A stretch of 64,000 nt of DNA from NCBI GenBank assembly GCA_022315425.1, contig JAIUPT010000038.1, forward strand, positions 2,409,501 to 2,473,500, written 5' to 3'. The notes below the pieces were generated by a model that saw only the letters and a list, made by a program, of their open reading frames with translations, ran no database searches and was not told the origin of the DNA. Shown piece after piece: positions 10,664-21,173 of this stretch. A program made the translations under genes and the position numbers. The DNA is from Pseudevernia furfuracea. Taxonomy: Eukaryota > Ascomycota > Lecanoromycetes > Lecanorales > Parmeliaceae. Numbering within the stretch: position 1 is the stretch's first letter; each line of letters opens with the position of its first letter.

Positions 10664-12651
10664 GGATGCGATATGAAAATGGAGGATACGATATGGAAAT
10701 AGCTGGCCGGGCTTATCTCTGGTACAAAGCTTGAATGCGGGCATGCAAGGATTTGATGCGATGGGATGGATTGCTAAGGATGCTTAGGATCAGGTAACTG
10801 AAGGATGGCTAGTACTTCGGTCTTGGGCTTCGGGGGAGATCAAAATGCCGAATCAGCTGGTGCTTTACCCCGCAAATGGGTACAATGGTACCTAGAGACG
10901 TTCCGATTCTAATGTACCCAAACCATGAGGTAGGGTTACATCCCGTTCTTTGGGATCGGGAATGTAAGAACTTTGAGGGGAGGCTCTTTATTTCATATTA
11001 ATATCCAGATCATGCGGACGCGCACCGGCTGACTCGTGGGCTTTCCTCACTTCAACAGATGACGTATAGCCTGCTCGACTCGTTCGGAAAAGGTATCTCA
11101 GATCATCAAAAGCCTTTGCGCATAATCACCTTGGGGGCTCAGATTTCATGGGCATAGGACGGTAGGCCTTGGAATCAAGGGGGGATGAGGCTCCAAGGAA
11201 GGAGCTCTTAACTGAATTAGGAGGATTGGGCGAGGGAAACGGGAGGGCAAAAAAAGGCAGAAGGGAGCATGTGACTTAGCGATCTTATCACAGCTCAGCC
11301 TTGCTCCGAATTGCCGATGGGCCAGTGAAAAGATGATCTTGTCTGTATGGTGGTATGGTGGCCAGTTGAAAAGGGTGAAAAGGGTGACAAAGGGAAAAGA
11401 GAAAAGAGAAAAGGACATTGGTTTGATAACAACCCGATGTCCGCCCCCACAGCGGGAGGCCTAGGCACGGGCCTCGGTTAAAATACACGCTAGTTGCAAC
11501 CTGGGTCAGCCTCGGTACAGTAAAGTAAGGTAAGGTAAGGTAAGGTAGCGGTGATAGTACATCAGTACAGTAGAGAAATCCTTTTTCTCTTCCATATCAA
11601 ACCCATTATTCAATTTGCTCGACATACTCAGACTGACATCGTACATTCTCTTTGATATCTCAACTGGATCCATCTAACTCGAGAAATTCATGCTGGAGTG
11701 ATGACCGCTGCAAGATGTGGACTCGTACCAATATTCAGCCAGTACCTTGGGTGATAAAACCGTTCAATCTCGAGACTCTGACTATCATCCATCACACCAT
11801 CTTTTGCCAGCATACTTTTGACCCCTTTTTTTGGTATGGGATTCCTAATCACCCCCTATGCGATGCATAGACCCGGAGCTAGCATGAGGCAAAAGAATTT
11901 CATTACTCATCTCCGCCTTATCTTCCCTACTTTCTCCTTCCTATGGAACAGCCTCCACAATCTACCCCGCTTCTCAACCCCCCTCCTTCCCTCCCGTTTC
12001 CTTCCATCATGACCATTACCCTCCCTCCCTCCCCTCCCCTCCCCTCCCCTCCCCCATCTGCTCTCGTCCGGCGGCGGCAGCGTATCCCCCCCCGCGCATC
12101 CTGAACGGGTTTTGCTGCCACCCATACCCCTGGTCTGAGCGCTAGTCAGTGGCGATGTCGCCGTCTTGGCCGGTAGTGTGCTTGGATCTATCGTCGGCCC
12201 AGGCGCGTAGGGCGGCTGTTGAGGGGTCGGAGAATCGCATCGGGGCTCGATCGACGCGGAGGATTGGCTTCTTTCGTCTTGATGAGAGAGGTAGGGTGTG
12301 TTAACGAGGGAGAGGGCGGACCGTTGGATCGAGTGCATAGGGTGAGACGTGAAGTTGATGTCTTTCGGCCATTTTGGCGTAAGATCATGCGACTAGTGAT
12401 GCTTGTGACGGAAGAATAGGAGAGATAAATTAATGAACGTTATTAGTTTTAGAATACGGCATCGCGGTGAATGAATAGGTCAATCTTCCTCTCGAAGTAT
12501 ATTCTATTAACAATTTGAGGCATTTAAAAGCAGCGACGATAATAGGACAGAGATCAGAAAATAAATGCGAGGGCAATTATAGAACAGCATGATCGACAGC
12601 TCGCGAGATGTTTACTTCGTTCGAAAGACGATTAATTCTCCTCAGCGGTTA
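10664..12651. other. Intergenic, polypurine/polypyrimidine tracts
   Basis: About 2 kb without a supportable gene. It holds a GGTAA pentanucleotide run (about 11522-11546) and a long C/T tract (about 12018-12056). A 143-codon minus-strand frame at 11907-12338 is low complexity (Gly/Arg-rich) and overlaps that tract. Sequence becomes AT-rich from ~12420, before the transposon end. Confidence 0.45.
11522..11546. repeat. (GGTAA)n microsatellite
   Basis: Five near-perfect GGTAA units. Confidence 0.8.
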
Positions 12652-12702
12652 CTCGATTTCATCAGAAAGTACACCATTTCGAGAAGTGCACCACTTAGAA
12701 TT
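12652..12702 (+). repeat. Left terminal inverted repeat of pogo-like element
   Basis: Pairs with the reverse complement of ~15005-15056. It contains the shared core AAGTGCACCACTT. It starts directly after a TA dinucleotide. Confidence 0.85.
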
Positions 12703-12763
12703 AGAGCTCTACTTCACAAATCATCTCACAACTTCATATATATTATTCGATCACTCTTTTGCG

Positions 12764-12838
12764 ACTATTCGATAATTACTTGATGAGGCTATTCGATGAC
12801 TACTTGATGAGGCTATTCGGTTACTATTTGGTGACCGA
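12764..12838 (+). repeat. 24-bp subterminal tandem repeat in the transposon
   Basis: Three diverging copies of a 24-bp unit (TATTCGATGACTACTTGATG then AGGC) about 110 bp inside the left end. Subterminal repeats in such elements can bind transposase; that role here is inference. Confidence 0.7.
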
Positions 12839-12879
12839 GGGCCCGAAGAGAATGGAATTAAAAACGGGGATTTCATATA

Positions 12880-14880
12880 GTTAGAATTCTTCTCCAAGCA
12901 TATCTTCAGCAAAATCAAAGAATTCAGAAGAACTATCTAAAGAGATACGTCTAGATCTCGCAATTGACGAGTATAAACAAGCCTTCTTAGTCTATTATAT
13001 GAGCTTCGAGTTCATAAAGAAAAAGCGCAAGTCTTCTATTAGATCAATTGCAAAATAGTATAATCTCATTTATATTATTCTCAAACGACGTATCATTAAT
13101 AAGACTCAGTCTTATTAAGAGGCTCATGAAAGCGAGCAACGACTAAGTGACTTGAAGAAGAATACTTTAAAAGCATAAATCTTATAGATAACGGAGTGAG
13201 ACTGATCATTAAGAATCTCTCAGATCAAGTTTATGACTTCTGAGCTTTTTATGAACAAGGGGAACTATCGTGAGCTAGGTCTTAACTGGGTTTCACGCTT
13301 TTTGAGTCGTTATTCGAAGCTGCGAAGTCGCTTTTCTCAGTTATTAAATAAAGATCGTACTGAGACTCATAATTTAGAAAAGCTGATGCGATGATTTCAG
13401 CTTGTGAAATCGACTATTTAAAAGTATAGTATTCAGTAAAAAGATATGTATAATATGAACGAAAAAGAATTCGCAATTGAAGCTGCTGAAAGGTTTAGAG
13501 TTGTTTGTTATAAATTTAACTTGCAGATATATAAAACTTAGAATAGAAATGAAGAGTAGATGTTCTTGATTGAGTGTATCTTAGCGAATAAAAGACTTTT
13601 GAGACTGTTCATTATCTTCAAAGAAAAGCGTCAAATGAAGACGTGATATAATGTCTTGAAGAACGAGGATTCTTATATTGCTTTGAGCGAGAATAGCTGA
13701 ACAAACAATGTTTTAGACTTGAAGTGATTCGAGAAGTATGCTCAGATACTGTCCTTTTGTATATGATTTTGACTGATTTCTCCAGGTGCTTTGAGTCACA
13801 AACTCGAAGGACTCTCAAGGGCAAATATCGACTTCTGATATTTGATGGGTATGTATTCTATATCAGTAACAAAGTTATCACCTTCTGTATTGACAATGAA
13901 ATCATTCTTCTGTGTCTTTCTTCTCATTTTATTCATATTCTTCAGTAAATAGATGTTGACTTTTTTTAGCTCTTAGCAACAGCGTATCGTAAGCATTTAG
14001 AGAAGCACATTAATCTTGTCAGCGGAAAGAATTACTCAATGAACAAATCAGACTTTATTGTCTTGATTCAAATGACGAGAAAGAATGCTGCAACGGAAAA
14101 GAACATTAAGTATTCTTGAGAAAAGAGTGACTTATTCTCAATTAAGTCACAAATTGTGCTTGACAGAGTGAGACTAAAGATATTAGAATCTTCGAAATCG
14201 TCACTCCCAGATATAACAGTCATAGCTTTCAATGGCGATTCGATTTCTATGACCTTTACACTAAAAAATGTGAAGCAAGTAAATTAGCTAATTCAACAAA
14301 TCAAGGCTGGAGATTAGAATCTCGAATTCTTAAAAAAACTTGATAAGATATATAGCTCTGCTTTAGTCTTCAACATCTTACTTTAGAAAACGAATAATTA
14401 GCTTCTTAAGACGGAGCAAAGAAAAGAAGACAAGGTCAAGCGTAAACAGTAACATTATGAAAAAGCAATGATTATGAATCTCGACGTTATATAGCAACGA
14501 AAGAATAATCTAACTGTAAAGCAACAGATAAAAGAAGATAAGCAATTCGAGCAGCAATTTAGAATTATGTGTTATCTAAGATCTGAGATTTTTGAGAAAA
14601 GAAGAGTCAGAAGTTCAGTCAAAAAGAAGGTCACTGTATCACGCTCTGTCTCGGGCTCATTAACATCTCTGATGCTTGATTTCTTAAGACTCTCGACGCT
14701 CTTAAGATAGCAACAATTACAGCGAGAGGGAAGAGATGAAAGAACTAAAAGGGCTAAAAGAACTGAAAGGGCTGGGAGGGGTGATAGAAGAGATAATAGA
14801 GTTATTACAGTGATAGAAGAAGTAAAAGAAGAGACTCGAGTATCAACTTATAAAAGACTTATAATAGTCAAAAAACGATG
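12880..14880 (+). pseudogene. Degenerate pogo/Fot1 transposase
   Basis: Readable relic on the plus strand with many stops (mainly TAG/TGA where CAG/CGA/TGG are expected). In order: an HTH region with KRKSSIRSIAK (~13020-13060); a Tc5-type DNA-binding part with LGLNWVSRFLSRYSKLRSRF (~13275-13340); DDE motif 1 as YNMNEKEF (~13450), where the family has NMDEKG, so Asp and Gly are both changed by G-to-A; KYRLLIFDGY (~13825-13850, second Asp kept, expected His now Tyr); and CLSSHFIHILQ (~13912-13945), the CLPPHSTHLLQ motif. The loss of the first catalytic Asp by a G-to-A change fits RIP. Non-functional. Confidence 0.88.
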
Positions 14881-15004
14881 AAGTAGCTGTTGAAGATATT
14901 TATTTAATCTATTCGTAAAATCTAGTCTCTTTCAACATGACTGTACTAAGTTGTTATACAATTTTGATAAAATGTTGATATTTTGATATTTCTCGAATTT
15001 ATCG

Positions 15005-15056
15005 AATTTTAAAGTGGTGCACTTTTCGAAATGATGCACTTCCTGGTGAAACCGAG
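15005..15056 (-). repeat. Right terminal inverted repeat of pogo-like element
   Basis: Inverted partner of 12652-12702, followed directly by TA. Differences between arms are mainly transitions. Confidence 0.85.
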
Positions 15057-16159
15057 TAGAGGCATTCAAGACGAAAATGATCAAGTAAAGTACCTTATTT
15101 TTTCAATCGGCCGCGGCCGAGGGCCCTGGTCGCAGCGACCAACGAAATGCAGCACGTGCGCTTTCGATGTACCTTACTGCTGACGTACAATACGCATAAT
15201 AGAGTACGTACTCTACCGACCAGATTGCGCGGGGATTTTTGGGACCACCCGCCAACACATGTACGTATGTCAGGCGTGTCAGGTACGTACCATCTCACCG
15301 TTTTTTTTTTTGAATCGTTGAGCCCGCAATTAATAGATAATGCAGGGACTCCCTCCGCACTCGGGGAGATGCTGCAAAGTTGGCGTCTGTTTCTGCAGGT
15401 TGGGGCGATCATTACTTCCATCAATATGCGGCCAAAGGCACCCGAGAATGGCTGCAAGTGCGGCTGACTGCCAGCCCGTCCCCCAAATATGCAGCTGTTG
15501 GCCTAAGTAAATGTTCTGCGCCCTGGTGGTTGTGGCTGGTTGACTTTGGCTATAATCGTGGGGTTCTTCGACTGCTTTTTGTACTGGTATCTTTAGAGAT
15601 CATTGTTTGGCTTTTATTGCATATTTGACAATCTTCGATTAAATTTGCTGTTAGATTTGGGGGTTCGTGATTGGTGCTCGACTACACATTGGGGTATTCA
15701 CGGCTGACTTTTGCTATGTATGCTTCTGAAGTTCTCCGACTTGCTTTATGCGTTTGTCTTCCGGGTATCCACTCCGTGACTGGGCATCATCGAGTCAAGA
15801 TGTATAAATCATTCTCATGTCCAAGGCGGCGGAGATAGGTTCATGTGTCATGATTACTCGATTGTTGGCATGCTATTTGACAAAAGATCTTAGAAAGAAG
15901 TACCCCACGCATGCTGTCATGCTGTTTGACAAAAGCTTCCAAGAAATTACCCTGCGCATGCTGTTCAAAGACATATCCAAAGAATTCCACTCCGCAGTTG
16001 CTCGCAACTTTGCCTCGCTGATGGGACATGTTGAATTCGCTGTGTACGTATGATGCGTTTTCCCTTCAGTACGTCTCGCTGGCCCTCTTGTTTGGCTTTC
16101 CCGTTTCCCGGCGCCAATGCGTGATGGGTCGAATCACATAGGGCACGGTGAAGAGCAGG
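15057..16159. other. Intergenic with local duplication
   Basis: No supportable gene. A ~47-bp imperfect tandem duplication lies at 15868-15963 (CATGCTRTTTGACAAAAG units). It makes a short open frame at 15817-16053 look repetitive. Confidence 0.4.
15868..15963. repeat. ~47-bp imperfect tandem duplication
   Basis: Two copies built on CATGCTRTTTGACAAAAG...GAAATACCC...CGCATGCTG, about 80% alike by eye. Confidence 0.7.
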
Positions 16160-17328
16160 CTAAGATTCGGGGGGAGCCACAAGGGCCTTTTGCCATCCCG
16201 GATGATCAAATGGGTGGGCGACGTTCAATTCCTCGCCCGTTGTATACAATTTTTCAGTCTCGACAATGGGGCTATGTTCATATGGGATCTTGAAGTCTAA
16301 CAGGGACGTAATATTGTAAGTAGAGGGTGCGAGAGAAGGTCATTCGGAACAATACTTACCGCAGTTGACAGTCCTGTCCCTTGTTTCCTCCGTGATTCGA
16401 TAAAAGCCGCTTGGTTTCTCGATGTAAGCCGTGTCGCACTAGGGTATACATTAGCTAAGATCCCAAAAGACTGGCCGTGGACCAGAGCGACCATATTTGA
16501 ACATACACCATGGTTGGGAGTCCCAGTGAGAGGGTCACGGTAATGATCTATTCTACCACCGAACATATAGAATTCAAAGTCTCTGCCAGCCTCGCTTTGG
16601 GGCGCCTTGGAGCTCCCGGTCAAGTGGGACACCGAGCTAGGCGGAGTGATCTCTTGACCTCTGCTAAGGTATGTGGTAAACACATGGCTGATTTCGTGAA
16701 GGAGAAGGCTGCTGAAATAGAATAAGAAATCTGCAAAATCTCGGTCTTCTATGCTTCCCTTTGCGACGATTGCGGTGGCGAGCATATGGCTAACCTTCTA
16801 GACTACAATCAGCTTACTCAAGCGCTTGTTTCACGAAAGGCTAGCTCAACTCTCACGGACCGGTCCATTCAAGTAGATGAATTGGTCGGATATTTCGAAG
16901 TCTCCAGTGAAAGCGCGTCTCCAATGCCCCCCCCCAAAGTCCGGGTTCTTCAGGCTGTAGTCAACAAGCACGTTTGGGAATCTAGCCAGGACCAGGTCTA
17001 AGAAGTCGTTGACGACGATCATCAGGTTCTCTGGGGTATCCGGAAATTCTCGAAGGAACCAGCGTTGCTCTCGTGCTGCGCAGTATTCTTTGGCGAGCCT
17101 GGTCAGGCCATCCCGAGCTGCCTGTTGTCTCAGCATTGCTTGGCATATCTTGATCGCCTTTACCACACAAGTGGTTATCTCGTGCTGCGGTGAGTACCGG
17201 GGCTTTGGCTCTCCACTCTCAGTTCGATGGTAAATCGTGAAGTCAGAAGCGTTCGACTCCGGCTTGAGAACAGCACCTTGGAACTTCTTCTTCCCTTCCG
17301 CCTCGGGACCAGCACCCTGCAGCGCCAT
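16160..17328 (-). CDS. HEXXH-containing putative metallopeptidase-like protein
   Basis: Four exons: 17328-16861, 16797-16507, 16438-16360, 16296-16160; 324 residues, all phases consistent. Exon 2 has a hydrophobic helix ending in LLLHEISHVFTTYLSRG, i.e. an HEXXH zinc-binding motif (His190, Glu191, His194). It is followed by GRDFEFYMFGGRIDHYRDP, which I associate with an uncharacterised ascomycete family. A third zinc ligand is not obvious, so peptidase activity is inference. Introns 2 and 3 have canonical donors (GTATGT, GTAAGT). Intron 1 (16798-16860) needs a weak GTCCGT donor, because the better GTGAGA three bases later breaks phase; this junction is the least certain. The ATG chosen is the first after an in-frame hydrophobic stretch that looks like 5' UTR. 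No signal peptide is seen with this start. Role unknown. Confidence 0.75.
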
Positions 17329-20300
17329 CTTGGTCTTTGGGGGAACACGCGAGTAAATAGGAACCCAAGGAAAGGCAAACAGAGGTAATCTTGAGTTCGA
17401 AAAATAACAGAGGAAGGAGAAGGGGCAATTCTTGAAGATAACAGAAAGAGGAGAGGGAGCAATATTTAAAGCGAGAAGCGTCCTACTAAATGCTTTGTAG
17501 AACTCGGCATGGCGTAGTTCCGCCCGGTTGATCAAACAATTCATCGTATCAGGTTCGAACAATCCGGCGTCCAACAAAGCAGTGTGTCAGGCGGGGACGG
17601 CGGAGAAAAGTGGGCAGCTATTCCCCACACAATGCCGCCTGAATATCCCGCTTTTCAGATTAATACTCTGGTGTGGATGCGGGCTCCTTGTATCAGAATA
17701 GGGCGTGAGGCTGTTTCTGATCTGCCCACTAAATATTCGGAGCTGCAGGCGGATACTAGCGTGTAGAGGACTCCATGATGATGTGTGGTGCCAGACTCGA
17801 ATGGAGGTGAACAAGGGTTCGGCGTTTCAAGGGTTTCTTCCACAAGCTTCTTCTATCAATCCAGCTGCCTGGTGTGTATGAGATCGGATCCTATACGGCA
17901 AGGCTATGGACATGTTTCCGGTCCGCCTGCAAGGTGCCCGATAGTCCGCCTCTAATTTTTGGGCTACTAGTCTGGACCAGTTCAGTAATTTTGTTAGTAC
18001 CTGGACTGTCATTGGATGGACTATGGACCATCTGTATAGCCTCAATTTGGACTAGTTTCGGCCTTTGAACGGACTATTTGCACCGTAGGGCGTCTTGTCC
18101 GCCTATCAAAGTAAAAGCTTGCATTGCACGCGATTGGGTTGAGAATGAACTCTTATGGTTTTGCGGATCTTTGAACTAGATGACGGAAATCGCCGAGTGA
18201 TCCGTTGTAGCTTTACGAGTCCGCAAAAGACGGGATTTTGCGACTAAGAGCAGATGCTACTATCTTTGCCGAGAAACTTTGACTGAGCTGGACCCACGTG
18301 ATGACAACGGAGATGTCGAACTTCAAACCAATCTCTTGCATTACAATTGAAAACATTAGGCGCTTGTAAGGACCACTTTCTCAAGCAGCTTGTCTAGTAG
18401 TTGCCGGGATGACTTAAGCGTGCTGCAGCTTCCCGACAAATTTGCAGCATGAGACAGCAGATCACCAAAAGAGAGTACTCGGACCCGTAATTATGCAGAC
18501 GCGGGGACTTCTGGCGCCTCTCAAGGCCAGGCGGTAACATTTGAAACGAGAATGAGCTCTTGTAAGTATCATGTGCGTAATGTCTTTGGCCCGTCCATTG
18601 GCCGAATGTCCTCACCAAGGGACTAGTGAAGCTAAGTCTCTCTGCTCTATCCCGTCGAACAAAGTTTCCAAGTTTCATTCCGAGACACATCAAGGAAGGT
18701 TGTCAAACAGTCGTATTGGTGAGAAATTTGGAGCTAGAAACAACTCAGCAGGCTGAAAGTGTATCAAGTTTTCGGGGACCAGCGGCAGAGGAGTACTCTC
18801 TCATGTGCAAGCAGCCGGTCGAAGAGTAGTCCGCAAATACTTGATGATGCTTAGAGTATAGTAAGATTCTAGCAGAATCCATACGAGCCCTACGTTTTGA
18901 CTAGTGAGCTCCAAGGTAGACTCATTACCGGCGCCTAGCATATACAACATCATACTCGTATGTAAGATGATGCGCTGAGAATAAATGCCAAGCTTCGTCT
19001 TCGTCCTCGTCGTATTATGCCTGGCTCCCCTTCTCTCTTTTCTTCTTCTCCTTCTTCGTCCCAGGCAAGCCCCACAATATTCCCTTTTAGCCTACATACA
19101 AGACCAAGGTGAAGTCAAATGTCAACGAGGCTTCTGCATTCGCCTCTTTTGTCCATCTGAGCCCCGAAAAGCTACAACTGCTGGAGACAGTTCTCAAACC
19201 AATTCTGGTCTTGTTAAATTGCCCAGAACACCTACGCTCAAATCATCGATGGGAAGCCCACCCGTCAGTCCTATGTGGAATCCAATATCCAAACATTCCC
19301 AACGGAGACTGCCATCAGTCCCAGTAGTACTGGGGCGATACAGCAATACGAGGAGATCAGGGAAGTCTTCAAGGCTTGGAAAGACTTCACCGCTCAAGTC
19401 TTGAATGTTGACACACAAGGTGCGTTGGGGTTCCACATCAGTAGATCACATTCCACAGGCTAACCTCGACACAGCTGGCCCAGAGGTATCAGAGTGCGCC
19501 GCTGGGTAGCCGCGAACACACCCTGCGCCTCCTGGAAACAACAGCAGCTTCTGTGAATGTGTTAGCAGGAATGGTATACGCATCTTTACACCCGGATACG
19601 AACGCAATCGTGAGGGAGAGAGTCCTGTTGACGGCTTGTTGGTCAACGGCGGTGACGATTTCATTAGGTGGACTGTGCGGTTGGAGTGCGACCTTGCTAG
19701 GGGCGTTGAGGATCCAGGAGTTGAAGAATTGGATTGGATTGGAGACGTTAGCACTTGAGGGGCGCTGAAGAGGAGAATTGAATTGAGCGGTGGCAAATGG
19801 TCGGGTTTGGTGCAGCATCGTCTCTTGCAAGTCTACATCGGGTGAAGGGTATAGAACGCAGGACCACTGCAGACACGCACAACAGAGTCTTCGGTCCCGA
19901 AAACATTGACTTGAGGGAGTACGGCATTGAGGGTGCGCTCATCGCGCTGGCTTGGGTTAGCAAACGTGCAGGTGATAGCTGACTTAGAGGGAGACCAATC
20001 TTGATGTCGTAAGCGGAGGTTACGTTGAAGGCAAGGTATGCTGTGAATAATCGACGGCAAATTCATGATTAGTATTTGCCGTGATGGACGAAAGGGATGA
20101 CGGAGATAGGGCGATAGTGAAGGTAGTGGTAGGTAGCGTTACTCATAGATAAGAGTGTAGTTAGGTCTACTTTGTAGCCTATAATGGTGTTCCAGGTCAC
20201 AAAGGATCAGTCGGCATTTGATGTACCCGGAAAAATGATGCCGTAGTCATCCCATACACCAATGCAAAAACAGGCCGTGGTTGCATCGAGAAGATTTTCA

Positions 20301-21173
20301 ATGCTGCCTGGTGGCGAATTGCAGAGAAATCATGATCTGCCGTCAAGAGTCAACGCAGAGAGTTCTCAGATTAACGATACAAGAAGAAACATTATGGAGG
20401 TGCCACTTCTCCATGGGAATCAGAGGTAGGGGAATGAGACCGCTATATGGATCGCAGGGGCTTAAGCAGGTCAGGCGTGTCTTGATGAGAAAACAATGGT
20501 CTAGGACAATGTTGTGGTCGTATCCAAGACCGTGAATTGCCAGATCCCGATGGTTGCGCAAGAGGACATTGATGGTGTGAGAGTGCCTCCCGAGCATCCC
20601 CAAACGTGCAACAGAGAATCCCGAGTACCACCGGCCTGCCACAGTTGATCGGTGGCACAAAAGTGAAAAAGGAAAAAAAGAAAAGGGGAAAAAGGTAGTC
20701 AAGAGACATCTTTGTGTTAATTATAACATAAAGTACTCGAGTTGAATCAACACATGAGCATATCGGTCAATCCACTTGTGAATCGTCCAGAACATTGATC
20801 ACTCAACTCATGAATAATTCAACGAAGGTTCGGGAATAGACATCATCGGGCGTGCGTGATGGCGGAGGGAACGTGCAATGAAGGTGCCTGGCATGTGCAA
20901 CTGAACGTAGCCGTTTCAGTTCAGCGTGCATTCCTTCCATGGCAATCCTGAATATACATGTACAATCGGTGTAGGAAATACCTAGTTCGATGGGTCAGAT
21001 GATCTGTGTAAGCCAGAGATAAGTGCACATGAGATCCAAGACCTAGGCCGAGATCTCAACGACGGTATTGTTGTATCTAGGTAGCATTTTCTTTCGCACC
21101 GTGAAATGACCAAAGTTGCCCTCAACGTCTGCAACTCCAATGCGCAGTTACTGAATCACACACATCTAGGAAT
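17329..21173. other. Long region without a confident gene
   Basis: About 3.8 kb. Plus-strand fragments at 18985-19463 (a hydrophobic start, then LSPEKLQLLETVLKPILVL and QQYEEIREVFKAWKDF) look protein-like but lie in different frames and I could not join them. Minus-strand fragments at ~19500-20066 (e.g. TCTFANPSQRDERTLNAVLP) are similar. Either could be an unrecognised multi-exon or decayed gene. A possible small inverted-repeat element lies at 17929-18096. Confidence 0.4.
17929..18096. mobile_element. Possible MITE-like inverted-repeat element
   Basis: GGTGCCCGATAGTCCG near 17933 is matched by an inverted GGACTATTTGCACC near 18084. GTCCGCCT occurs just outside at 17921-17928 and 18097-18104, an 8-bp direct repeat as hAT elements make. 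The inverted ends do not abut both direct repeats equally, so the boundaries or the whole call may be wrong. Confidence 0.4.

Larger units (their letters stand above)
12652..15056 (+). mobile_element. pogo/Fot1-type Tc1-mariner transposon, RIP-mutated
   Basis: 2405-bp element with imperfect terminal inverted repeats of ~50 bp. The left end starts CTCGATTTCATCAG and the right end (reverse complement) CTCGGTTTCACCAG; most differences are G/A or C/T transitions. The dinucleotide TA flanks both ends (12650-12651 and 15057-15058), the target duplication expected for this superfamily. The interior is AT-rich and encodes a degenerate transposase on the plus strand. Transition bias, stop codons and AT-richness fit RIP. 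It has no capacity to move itself. Confidence 0.88.

Noticed and set aside
11907..12338. 143-codon minus-strand Gly/Arg-rich frame
   Set aside because: Low-complexity translation of a polypurine tract; no start or splice logic.
15147..15467. 106-codon plus-strand frame after the transposon
   Set aside because: Opposed by an equally long minus-strand frame; includes a T10 run; no domain.
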